In this document: one piece after another, positions 1 through 6,592 of the stretch
How positions within the stretch are numbered: the stretch's first letter is position 1
Layout of the letters: the number at the start of each line of letters is the position of its first letter
NCBI GenBank assembly: GCA_959601495.1
Contig: CAUGPT010000049.1
Span: 1-12,892, forward strand
DNA: 12,892 nt
DNA from: Avispirillum sp959601495
GTDB lineage: Bacteria; Bacillota; Clostridia; Oscillospirales; CAG-272
Direction of reading: 5' to 3'
The notes under the pieces: model-generated
What the model was told of the DNA's origin: nothing
The model's database searches: none
What the model saw: the letters and a program-made list of their open reading frames with translations, nothing else
Made by a program: the position numbers and the translations under genes

Positions 1-151
1 TGGTCGGGGATGTGTGAAGGGGCTACTTACGGAAAAGTAGTCCCTTCACGTCTTTTTCACGTACGTTCAGTAAGCTGACGATAAAGTTTGAAATGCTTTG
101 CAAAGAAACTAAAAGCCGGCGGCAGCTTCAAAGCTTCGAAGGAGAGACGGC
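1..151 (-). repeat. Structured intergenic repeat, copy 1 (3' of comEC)
   Basis: This stretch matches, in reverse complement, positions 12320-12467 along almost its full length (by eye about three quarters identical). Shared islands include AAGCTGACGATAAA (plus strand here) and AGCTTCAAAGC. It begins 18 nt after the comEC stop codon. It holds a 15-bp hairpin: 14-28 pairs with 35-49 around a 6-nt loop, with one G-T pair on the plus strand. Read on the plus strand the hairpin is followed by GTCTTTTT, so it could terminate transcripts entering from the left; read with comEC it has no T-run. The match reaches position 1, so the element may continue outside the window. No coding capacity is apparent. 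Confidence 0.8.
14..56 (+). terminator. Hairpin plus T-run inside repeat copy 1
   Basis: The stem GTGAAGGGGCTACTT pairs with AAGTAGTCCCTTCAC (14-28 with 35-49, loop ACGGAA), followed by GTCTTTTT on the plus strand. This has the form of an intrinsic terminator for rightward transcription arriving from the gene to the left of the window. The same structure, with altered but still pairing bases, occurs in copy 2. For the comEC transcript (minus strand) it would be a plain 3' hairpin without a U-tract. Confidence 0.5.
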
Positions 152-169
152 GTGTAGCGCAACGCCGCC

Positions 170-2365
170 TTACCTGCCGCGCAGCGGCGCAAAATCCGCT
201 GCTTTGCCGAGAGCGCTTATGCTCTCCGCGGAGCGCATGGCATACCTTGACCAGGACTTTTTGTATTTCGGTCCGTAGCTGCCGAGCACGACCGTGCAGC
301 CCTTCGAAATATCCGGATACGGATCGATCTCGTTGTAGGCGCATCCGAGATATACAAAGCTTTCCTCTCCGTTTGAAATATTTACGCGGAATATGGGCTG
401 CACCGAGCGAATTATGTATTGCGGCTTTTTGATTTCGACATTTGCCGAACCTAACGGTACGGGCCGTGAATATGAGTATTTCGAAAGCTTTGTCCCGCTG
501 TCCGCTATGCTTTTCCCGATAAGCGTCGCTTCGCTCTCGGAAAGTGTGCCCGGTATAAGGATCCGGCGGATCTTATGCGTCGCGCACAGATACGGAAGCG
601 TCGATGTATAGTCTTTGCGGAACTGACTGAGCACCAGCGTTTCCGTTTCGCCGAAGGCGCTGCCTTCCGCCGTATAAAGAGCTTCGTTCAGGGCGCCGAG
701 GCCGCCGTTGCCTATGTCTATCACACAAGCTTTGCCGTCTGAGACAAACGTCAGCGCATCTCCCGCAAAGTCGGTCTCGCTTCTGACTGTGAGACTCTCT
801 GAGTTCCGGTATACACCTATGACCGACGTTGCGCAGACAGCGGCAAGCAGGCACGCGCAAAGTCCTGCCGCGGCGATCCTTTTCTTTGACGACGACATGG
901 CGGCAAATACAAAAAACGCAGCGGCAGTCATTATGCACAGTATCGCGCACAGCGCGCCGCCGAGCGGCAGCACTATATTCGGTATATCCGACATGGCGGC
1001 GGACAGGCGAACGCTTACATCGCTTGCTGCTTTGCATATGACCGCGGGTATATATGACAGCACCGCTGACGGACTGAGAATAATAATAAACGGCGCGAAT
1101 ATGAGAATGACGCTAACGAGCGGCGAGAATATAAGAGTGGTCACGGGGGAGAGCAGGGCAAACGAGCCGAAGTACAGCCACATCAGCGGCAGCGTCATCA
1201 TAAGCACCGAAACCGTTGCGCCGACGGACGACACAATATAGTGAAGCGCTTTCTTTACGGGACCCCCGGACTTCTCTCTGCCGCGGCTGCGCCCGCCGTA
1301 TACAAGCAGCGCAAACACGGCAAGCACGGAAAGCTGCAAACCTATATCAAGCGCCGAGTACGGATTTACGCAGCATATCAGAAACGCCGCGATGCCGAGA
1401 TTTGTAACAGAGTCTCCGCTGCGGTGAAATACAAAAGCGGCTATAAGAATAATAAGCATTATTCCCGACCTTGTAACGGACGGCGAAAAGCCTGTCAGAA
1501 TCATATAGAAAATCACGCAGACAATGCTCAGCGCGCTGCTCGTCTTTCTGCCGAAGCGCATAAACAGCTTTGCGGCGGCGCCTGTTATAACGCTCAGGTG
1601 CAGACCCGACAGTGCAAGCAGATGAGAAATGCCCAGCCTGCGAAAATCGCGGCGGACCGATGCTTCAAGGCAGCTTTTGTTTCCCAGAAGCAGAGCGGCG
1701 CAAAGACCGCCGTCACGCTCACCCAGCCGCTCTGTCAGAATACCGGTGAGGCGCGAATTCAGCCGCGCGGCGGCGATCTCGACGTCAAAGCCGCCGCTTG
1801 AGATCCACTCTGTGCTTTCTGCGTCGGCGCGAAGAACTATGCCGTTTGAAAGATAATTTGCATCTTCTTCTTTTTCAAGAGCTTTGAGGGTAAGCCTGCA
1901 GCGGACCGCGGTGCCGAGGGTCACCTGTGCGTCGGAGGCGACAAGTATTCTGACTCTTTTGCCGTCCGAAAGCCTTGTTTTCATTACAAACGAGCTGCCG
2001 TACGGCTTTGAGTACAGAATCTTGGAGACCGTGCCCTCTGCAGTCTGACTCTTGCCGACGAGAGAGTTTATCCGCGAAAGCTCTATATCGTAGGTGTAAT
2101 ATGAAAATGCGCAGGCGAGGAGAACTCCGCATACAAGCCAGCTTGCGGCACGCAGCAGCGCTTTTTTTGAGCTTTTCCTCGCTCTGCTGCGCCCTCTTAT
2201 ATATACAATGACCCTTGCCGCGCACAGCAGCACAAAAAGCAAAAGGCAGGAAGATCCTGCCCATGTACGTATTATTTTGTCGGCGTGGCAAAGAAAGCAT
2301 GAAAGAGCATAAAACGAGAGGGTGAACAGCGCAAGGGGTCTCAGCACAGCCTCCCGTGTATTCAT
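170..2365 (-). CDS. comEC: ComEC/Rec2-family DNA internalization protein, metal site degenerate
   Basis: The 731-residue protein has the ComEC layout. Two or three N-terminal membrane segments (about 8-26, 38-56, 72-92) precede a soluble DUF4131-like domain (about 105-200). A polytopic Competence domain (about 220-515) follows, with the signature LGISHLLALSGLHLSVI at 244-260, then a C-terminal metallo-beta-lactamase-like domain (about 522-731). The family forms the inner-membrane channel for single-stranded DNA in natural transformation. The usual HxHxDH metal motif is absent: the equivalent stretch near 577-593 reads LVLSQFRKDYTSTLPYL, so the nuclease domain is probably inactive. The ATG at 2365 is the only reasonable start; an AAAGGA lies unusually far, about 12 nt, upstream. 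It follows tdk on the same strand with a 91-bp gap containing a hairpin, and no clear promoter of its own was seen, so it may depend partly on tdk read-through. The family call is secure; a role in transformation is inferred. Confidence 0.88.
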   Translation of the reverse strand: MNTREAVLRPLALFTLSFYALSCFLCHADKIIRTWAGSSCLLLFVLLCAARVIVYIRGRSRARKSSKKALLRAASWLVCGVLLACAFSYYTYDIELSRINSLVGKSQTAEGTVSKILYSKPYGSSFVMKTRLSDGKRVRILVASDAQVTLGTAVRCRLTLKALEKEEDANYLSNGIVLRADAESTEWISSGGFDVEIAAARLNSRLTGILTERLGERDGGLCAALLLGNKSCLEASVRRDFRRLGISHLLALSGLHLSVITGAAAKLFMRFGRKTSSALSIVCVIFYMILTGFSPSVTRSGIMLIILIAAFVFHRSGDSVTNLGIAAFLICCVNPYSALDIGLQLSVLAVFALLVYGGRSRGREKSGGPVKKALHYIVSSVGATVSVLMMTLPLMWLYFGSFALLSPVTTLIFSPLVSVILIFAPFIIILSPSAVLSYIPAVICKAASDVSVRLSAAMSDIPNIVLPLGGALCAILCIMTAAAFFVFAAMSSSKKRIAAAGLCACLLAAVCATSVIGVYRNSESLTVRSETDFAGDALTFVSDGKACVIDIGNGGLGALNEALYTAEGSAFGETETLVLSQFRKDYTSTLPYLCATHKIRRILIPGTLSESEATLIGKSIADSGTKLSKYSYSRPVPLGSANVEIKKPQYIIRSVQPIFRVNISNGEESFVYLGCAYNEIDPYPDISKGCTVVLGSYGPKYKKSWSRYAMRSAESISALGKAADFAPLRGR

Positions 2366-2423
2366 GACTTTTACATATCCTTTCTCTGCCGTTTATTTCG
2401 GCGGTGCCGATATAGTATGACAT

Positions 2424-2446
2424 GCCTGCCGCAAAGCGCGGCAGGC
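2424..2446. other. Perfect 9-bp hairpin between tdk and comEC
   Basis: GCCTGCCGC (2424-2432) pairs perfectly with GCGGCAGGC (2438-2446) across a 5-nt loop. In the direction of transcription (minus strand) the T-run lies before the hairpin and not after it, so it is not a normal intrinsic terminator. It could be an RNA-processing or stability element separating tdk from comEC. The structure is seen; the role is unknown. Confidence 0.55.
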
Positions 2447-2456
2447 GGAGAAAAAA

Positions 2457-3044
2457 TCAGAATTTCATCTGCAGCTTTTTCCAGCAACTGTAGCACATAC
2501 CTTCGTAAAAATCGTTGCCGCCGAGGAATATCTGCTCGCCCTCGGTCACAAGGTTTCCGTCGCCGTCAAAGCGGGCGTTTATAATTGCCTTGGAACCGCA
2601 GCGACATATGGATTTTATCTCGGAGATACTGTCTGCAAGCTCAAACAGCGCGCGGGAGCCACTGAAAAGCTTTGCTTGAAAATCGGTCCGGAGCCCGAAG
2701 CACAGAACGGGGATGTTATCAAACGTTACTATATCCCGCAGCTGCTTTATCTGCTCCTCACTGAAAAACTGTGCTTCGTCGGCGATGATAACGGAGTATC
2801 CGTCATGGCATCCGTCGTGAAACAGCTTTTCTATGTCAACATCCTCGCCGATAGCGTCAGCGGGTGCCTCAAGCCCAACGCGGGAGCGGATGACGGTTTT
2901 GCCGTCGGAATCGTCTCTTGTGTCTATTGCGGGCTTTATGAACCACACTTCCATACCCTTTTCACGGTAATTAAAGCGGGTGATAAGTGCCTGCGCGGTT
3001 TTGGAGGAGCCCATAGCTCCGTATTTGAAATACAGCTTTGCCAT
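2457..3044 (-). CDS. tdk: Thymidine kinase
   Basis: A 195-residue thymidine kinase of the TK1-like fold, which phosphorylates thymidine (and deoxyuridine) to the monophosphate using ATP in the salvage pathway. Visible motifs are the P-loop GAMGSSKT near residue 9, the Walker B/base-contact segment DEAQFF, LCFGLRTDF, and the zinc-lasso regions SICRCGSKA and GMCYSCW. The C-x-C spacing of the first zinc pair resembles the E. coli enzyme, whose second pair is CxxH where this one is CxxC. The length is normal for the family. The ATG at 3044 was chosen because the protein then begins MAKLYFKYG, as expected; the reading frame stays open for 37 more codons upstream but would overrun the promoter. The Shine-Dalgarno is weak (CGGATG). 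A near-consensus promoter sits about 50 nt upstream. comEC follows on the same strand. Confidence 0.95.
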   Translation of the reverse strand: MAKLYFKYGAMGSSKTAQALITRFNYREKGMEVWFIKPAIDTRDDSDGKTVIRSRVGLEAPADAIGEDVDIEKLFHDGCHDGYSVIIADEAQFFSEEQIKQLRDIVTFDNIPVLCFGLRTDFQAKLFSGSRALFELADSISEIKSICRCGSKAIINARFDGDGNLVTEGEQIFLGGNDFYEGMCYSCWKKLQMKF

Positions 3045-3102
3045 AAAACCACATCCGAGGGCAGCGAAATAAATTTTGAAAAACGCTGTCGCTTCTTCGG
3101 TA

Positions 3103-3131
3103 ATTATAGCACTGTTCGGCGATAAAGTCAA
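3103..3131 (-). promoter_or_regulatory. Sigma-A-type promoter of tdk
   Basis: On the minus strand TTGACT (3126-3131) and TATAAT (3103-3108) are separated by exactly 17 bp. Transcription should start near 3096, giving a leader of about 52 nt before the tdk ATG. The leader can form a small CAGCG/CGCTG stem. Confidence 0.8.
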
Positions 3132-3197
3132 CACTCGCCATGCAGAATTGCGCATATCGGACCTCTTCGCGCGGGCAAAATGTTAAGCCCGAAAGCG

Positions 3198-3222
3198 AAA
3201 AAAGGCTTGCCGCGCGGCAAGC
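3198..3222 (-). terminator. Intrinsic terminator of the 3300-4283 hydrolase gene
   Basis: A perfect 18-bp palindrome, GCTTGCCGCGCGGCAAGC (3205-3222), folds into a GC-rich 7-bp stem with a GCGC loop. On the minus strand it is followed after one C by TTTTTT (3198-3203). It lies about 78 nt downstream of the hydrolase stop codon and upstream of the tdk promoter, so it insulates the two genes. On the plus strand it is followed only by ATTTTG, a weaker terminator. Confidence 0.8.
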
Positions 3223-3257
3223 ATTTTGATGTAAAGTTCCATCAATGATAAAAAATG

Positions 3258-3286
3258 TTGAAATTTTGTGCTTTTCGGTGTAAAAT
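3258..3286 (+). promoter_or_regulatory. Possible antisense promoter into the 3300-4283 hydrolase gene
   Basis: TTGAAA (3258-3263), a 17-bp spacer and TAAAAT (3281-3286) lie on the plus strand, just past the stop codon of the minus-strand hydrolase gene. A transcript from near 3293 would be antisense to that whole gene and continue into the plus-strand hydrolase at 4309. The sequence is AT-rich, so a chance match is possible. Confidence 0.3.
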
Positions 3287-3299
3287 ATAAAAGATAGAG

Positions 3300-4283
3300 T
3301 CACATGCCGTAAAAATCGCGGACGGTATTTATATACGTTTCGAGGATTTCGTCGCCCGAGACATATATGGAGTGCTTTGCCCCTTTTATCATAACATAGC
3401 GGCACCGCTCGCCAAGCATATGCGCAAGCTTCTTCTGCGGATGCAGGCACACGACGCCGTCCTTTTCTGCGGCAATTATCATAACGGACGCCGTAACGCG
3501 GGAAAGCGCCGCAGGGTCGAGGATACGGTCGCGCACCTGCAGAGCTTCTGTCATCCAGCGGTTTGTGGAGGAAGAGTTCTGATAGCGCTTGTCCGCGATC
3601 CTCATATCGAGATTGTGCCTGAAACGGTTGTAGCTTTTGTCGGCGGCTTTTGAAAAATCCACATTTTCTTCAAAATGCCCCGCGTATCTGAACATTTTGT
3701 CCCATGAGTTGTTTTTCTCCGCTTCGCGGCGGATCATGCGGCAAACCGCCTTGTGCGGCACGCCGTGAGTTTTCGGGCTTACCATGGGAGAGGAAAGCAG
3801 CACTTTTGAGACCTTGTCGGGGCAGCGGCACATATACAGTGCGCCGACTGCGCCGCCCATTGAATGAGCAAAAAGGTATACCGGCAGCCCGGGGGAGTGC
3901 TTTTTCACAACGCCTTCTATTACGGCGTCAAGGTCGTTTACATAGTCGTCAAAGCTGTTGACGTGTGCAAGCGATGCGTCGCCGGTCTCTCTGCCGGAGA
4001 GACCGTGACCGCGCTGATCGTATACGTAAACATCGTAGCCCATATTCATAAAATACCAGCACAGCTCGTCGTATTTGCGGCTGAACTCAGTAAAGCCGTG
4101 AACAATGACAACGGCGGCGCGAGCGCCTTCAACGCAGTCGGCGCGCCAGTACAGCGGCATATTGCCCGACATAAGCGTGCCTGAGACGGACGCGGCGCGC
4201 ACGGTGTCTTCTATCTCATTGATGCGGCGGGGAAATTCTTCTTCCGTAACTATTCTGAAATCGGTGAGAGGACTGTATAACAT
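3300..4283 (-). CDS. Alpha/beta hydrolase, monoacylglycerol lipase/lysophospholipase type (S33/Hydrolase_4)
   Basis: A 327-residue serine hydrolase resembling monoacylglycerol lipases and PldB-type lysophospholipases. Visible features are the oxyanion-side VIVHGFTEFS (59-68), DQRGHGLSG (89-97), the nucleophile elbow AHSMGG with Ser141, the acid in AAEKDGV (Asp275) and the histidine in GAKHSIY (His304), so the triad is complete. There is no signal peptide within the chosen start, so it is probably cytoplasmic. The ATG at 4283 has a GGAG 5 nt upstream; the frame stays open far upstream but lacks a supported start there. It is divergent from the hydrolase starting at 4309, with 25 bp between the two start codons, and has its own downstream terminator. 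The substrate cannot be told; an acylglycerol or lysolipid is the family-based guess. Confidence 0.9.
   Translation of the reverse strand: MLYSPLTDFRIVTEEEFPRRINEIEDTVRAASVSGTLMSGNMPLYWRADCVEGARAAVVIVHGFTEFSRKYDELCWYFMNMGYDVYVYDQRGHGLSGRETGDASLAHVNSFDDYVNDLDAVIEGVVKKHSPGLPVYLFAHSMGGAVGALYMCRCPDKVSKVLLSSPMVSPKTHGVPHKAVCRMIRREAEKNNSWDKMFRYAGHFEENVDFSKAADKSYNRFRHNLDMRIADKRYQNSSSTNRWMTEALQVRDRILDPAALSRVTASVMIIAAEKDGVVCLHPQKKLAHMLGERCRYVMIKGAKHSIYVSGDEILETYINTVRDFYGM
4253..4281 (+). promoter_or_regulatory. Weak promoter candidate for the 4309 hydrolase
   Basis: TATAAC (4276-4281) has a poor -35 match, TTCTGA (4253-4258), at 17 bp. It lies inside the first codons of the divergent gene and would give a leader of about 20 nt to the ATG at 4309. 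With a 25-bp gap between starts, any promoter for either gene must overlap the other gene's coding sequence. No convincing minus-strand counterpart was found. Confidence 0.3.
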
Positions 4284-4308
4284 AAATACTCCGAAAGCGG
4301 TGATAATA

Positions 4309-5421
4309 ATGAAAAACGGTAAAAGGGTTACACCGGTTGTGATTTTACGTTTCGCAATTATTATTACTCTGATTTTTAGTTTATTATCATTTTTTATTAC
4401 AAAAATCGTATATGACTCCGTTTTCGCCCGCTGGGATCCTCCGACGGACAGTCTGGTCGCGGATACTTTTTCGGGCGAGGAGCACTGCTTTGTCTCCGAG
4501 GGCGGGATAGAGCTTTGCGGCAGGCTTTTCCGAGCTGCGGACGCAGGCAAGAAAAGCGGCGATGCCGGAAAGACGAGCGGGGCAGGCACCGACGGCGATG
4601 CGGCGCCGGATCGGTCGGATGCCGACAAAAACGGCTCGGCGGCGAAAAGCCTTGTCATAATAGCCCCGGGCTTTCATGCCGTCGGCAGCGATTATATATC
4701 AATCGCCAAAGAGCTTTGCAGCCATGGGCGCGATGTGTTTGTTTTCGATCCCGCGGGGAGCGGGGAAAGCGGCGGGGACAGCTGTTTCGGCTTTGCCCGC
4801 GAGCTTTTCGATCTGAATGCCGCCGTCGAATATACAAAAGAAAACTTTTCATATTCCGATGTGTTTCTGCTCGGTCACAGCAGAGGCGCGTGGGCCGTAT
4901 GCTGCTCGCTGAAATACTTTGACGGTTATATAAGCGGCGCGGTGGCGGTAAGCGCGCTGAACAGCCCCATGGAGGGCATAATGCTTCCCGCATACGAAAA
5001 AGCGGGAGGGATCGTGTATCTCAACTATCCAATGCTGCTGCTTTATCAAACCATGCTCTTCGGCGCAGATCACGCAAACGAAAGCGCAGCTGCGGCAGTA
5101 CGGGAGACAGAGGTGCCCGTGCTGGTGATACACGCCGAAAACGATATGCTCGTTCCTTCAGACAGCTTTTCGCTGTACTCGCACAGAAGCGAGGCGGAGA
5201 GGGAAGGCGTTGAGTTTTACACGTGCGTTGACACCGACGGCGACGGTCATACAGGCATACTGTACGGCGCAGACGGCAGTGTTGACGCTGCAGTATTTGA
5301 AAAAATAGAGAGCTTTTTCTCCGATGCCGAAGGGCAGGAGAGTGAAAATACCGAAAGGACGGACATAGGTCAGGACAAAGATGGAAGAGATCGTACTGAT
5401 GCCGGCGTATATGCCGGATAA
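4309..5421 (+). CDS. Membrane-anchored alpha/beta hydrolase
   Basis: A 370-residue serine hydrolase with a single N-terminal membrane segment (about 9-33) preceded by Lys2, Lys5 and Arg6. The positive-inside rule predicts that the catalytic domain faces outward. A Gly/Ala/Asp/Lys-rich linker (about 77-113) includes a tandem DAGKKSG/DAGKTSG. The hydrolase domain runs about 114-335: IIAPGFHAVG, VFDPAGSGESGG, elbow LLGHSRGAW (Ser191), acid HAENDMLV (Asp279), and His314 in DGDGHTG, so the triad is complete. The last 35 or so residues are charged and probably disordered, and they overlap the start of the next gene. The ATG at 4309 is preceded by GGTGAT; the longer upstream frame runs antisense to the divergent gene and was rejected. 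The substrate is unknown. Coupling to a GtrA-type glycosyltransferase suggests envelope lipid or glycan work, which is inference. Confidence 0.88.
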   Translation: MKNGKRVTPVVILRFAIIITLIFSLLSFFITKIVYDSVFARWDPPTDSLVADTFSGEEHCFVSEGGIELCGRLFRAADAGKKSGDAGKTSGAGTDGDAAPDRSDADKNGSAAKSLVIIAPGFHAVGSDYISIAKELCSHGRDVFVFDPAGSGESGGDSCFGFARELFDLNAAVEYTKENFSYSDVFLLGHSRGAWAVCCSLKYFDGYISGAVAVSALNSPMEGIMLPAYEKAGGIVYLNYPMLLLYQTMLFGADHANESAAAAVRETEVPVLVIHAENDMLVPSDSFSLYSHRSEAEREGVEFYTCVDTDGDGHTGILYGADGSVDAAVFEKIESFFSDAEGQESENTERTDIGQDKDGRDRTDAGVYAG

Positions 5422-6421
5422 AAAGATGATAAACGCGGTCTGCGAGCTTTGGGAAGCGGGGCTGAGCGTTCTTATCGTTGACGACGGCAGCGGGTCCGTT
5501 TACGATCCGGTCTTTGAGGCTGTGGCGTCAAAAGCCGAGGTCATACGTTTCAGGGAAAACCGCGGAAAGGGCGCGGCGCTGAAAAGCGGGATCGCCGCCA
5601 TACGCGAGCGCCATCCGGAATGCAAATACTTTATAACAGCCGATGCGGACGGTCAGCACCGTATCCACGATATTCTGCGCGTGCGCGACGAGCTGCGCTC
5701 GGGCGCGTCGTTTGTTCTGTCGGTGCGCCGTCTGAAGGGCGACATCCCCACTACCTCAAAAATGGGCAACGGACTGTCCCGCGTGGTATATACGTTTATG
5801 GCGGGGCATTATTTCACCGACAACCAGTCGGGACTGCGCGGCTTTTCGGCTGACAACGCCGAATGGCTGCTGAAAGTGCCCGGCGAGCGCTACGACTACG
5901 AGCTCTGCATGCTGTACTATGCGGATAAACAGGGGCTGACGATCACGACCATCACGATCGACACCGTGTACATAGATAACAACAAGTCGAGCCATTTCGA
6001 TCCGCTTTGGGATACGCTGCGGCTGTACAAAAGGCTTTTCGCCTCTGCGTGGGTAAGCTTTCTAAGCGCCGCCGTGTGCGAGGTGCTGATACTTATTTTA
6101 TCGGTATTGTCAGGTCACAGGTTTATGCTTGTGGGTGTCATGCTCGCGGGCGCCGCATCGCTTATGGTCAATATACTTCTGAACAAATATGCGGCGTTCT
6201 GTAATATAGGTTACAGAGACAGCGGAAGGCTTACGGCATTTACCATAATCAGATTTATCGTATACACCGTGGGCTGCGCGGCGCTTCACCTTTTGCTGCC
6301 GCGTCTGCCCCTTTTCTGGGAATTCAATATTATAGCAGTGATCGCCGCAGCCCCCGAATATTTTATACATAAATGGCTGCACGGCTTCAAACACCGCGAA
6401 ATAGTTAAGGAAAACGGCTGA
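5381..6421 (+). CDS. Family 2 glycosyltransferase fused to a GtrA-like membrane domain
   Basis: The 346-residue protein has two parts. Residues 1-215 are a GT-A glycosyltransferase of the dolichyl-phosphate-mannose-synthase type: MPAYMPDKK (7-15; the usual N of PAYNPD is M), VDDGSG (33-38), ENRGKGAALKSGI (59-71), the DxD-containing ADADGQH (87-93) and QSGLRGFS (149-156). Residues 219-335 are a GtrA-like domain with four hydrophobic segments (about 221-244, 248-266, 284-305, 313-331). Proteins of this kind typically move a sugar from a nucleotide to a polyprenyl phosphate at the membrane, with GtrA proposed to help flip or present it. The ATG at 5381 has AGGA 5 nt upstream, inside the preceding hydrolase gene, giving a 41-bp overlap and probable translational coupling. 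A terminator follows directly. The sugar and acceptor cannot be told. Confidence 0.9.
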   Translation: MEEIVLMPAYMPDKKMINAVCELWEAGLSVLIVDDGSGSVYDPVFEAVASKAEVIRFRENRGKGAALKSGIAAIRERHPECKYFITADADGQHRIHDILRVRDELRSGASFVLSVRRLKGDIPTTSKMGNGLSRVVYTFMAGHYFTDNQSGLRGFSADNAEWLLKVPGERYDYELCMLYYADKQGLTITTITIDTVYIDNNKSSHFDPLWDTLRLYKRLFASAWVSFLSAAVCEVLILILSVLSGHRFMLVGVMLAGAASLMVNILLNKYAAFCNIGYRDSGRLTAFTIIRFIVYTVGCAALHLLLPRLPLFWEFNIIAVIAAAPEYFIHKWLHGFKHREIVKENG

Positions 6422-6436
6422 TTATTTATCAAAAGC

Positions 6437-6466
6437 GAGAGAGGACAATTCGTCCTCTCTTTTTTG
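6437..6466 (+). terminator. Intrinsic terminator after the hydrolase-glycosyltransferase pair
   Basis: GAGAGGAC (6439-6446) pairs with GTCCTCTC (6452-6459) across a 5-nt loop and can be extended by one A-T pair. It is followed by TTTTTT and then G. It begins 16 nt after the stop codon at 6421. The reverse strand has only a short CTTTT, so it may act weakly for plsX read-through from the other side. Confidence 0.88.
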
Positions 6467-6592
6467 TTTATATAATATGAGGCATTCGCGCGGTTTGCCG
6501 CCGTGCGCCGACGACTTACGCATGCGTGGCGGTGCCGTGCCGCGAACGGCTACAGCCCGCAGACTGTGACAGATACCGTGCTGCCGCCGCGC
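6467..6592. other. GC-rich gap between convergent genes, no gene seen
   Basis: This 126-bp gap separates the terminator from the plsX stop codon. It carries a perfect 10-bp palindrome, ACGCATGCGT (6518-6527), and several short GCC/GGC complements, but no convincing terminator for plsX and no credible gene. Its base composition resembles the coding DNA around it, so it may be decayed coding sequence; that is only a guess. Confidence 0.4.

Noticed and set aside
3045..3155. Longer thymidine kinase start
   Set aside because: The extension would cross the near-consensus tdk promoter and adds residues unlike the family. MAKLYFKYG is the expected N-terminus.
4105..4308. 68-residue N-terminal extension of the 4309 hydrolase
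   Set aside because: It is the reverse complement of the divergent gene's coding sequence. The ATG at 4309 directly precedes a typical Lys-rich plus membrane-anchor N-terminus.
4284..4658. N-terminal extension of the 3300-4283 hydrolase, including a hydrophobic stretch
   Set aside because: It would run antisense through the 5' end of the divergent gene. The supported ATG at 4283 has a well-placed GGAG, and the stretch lacks a start with a ribosome binding site.
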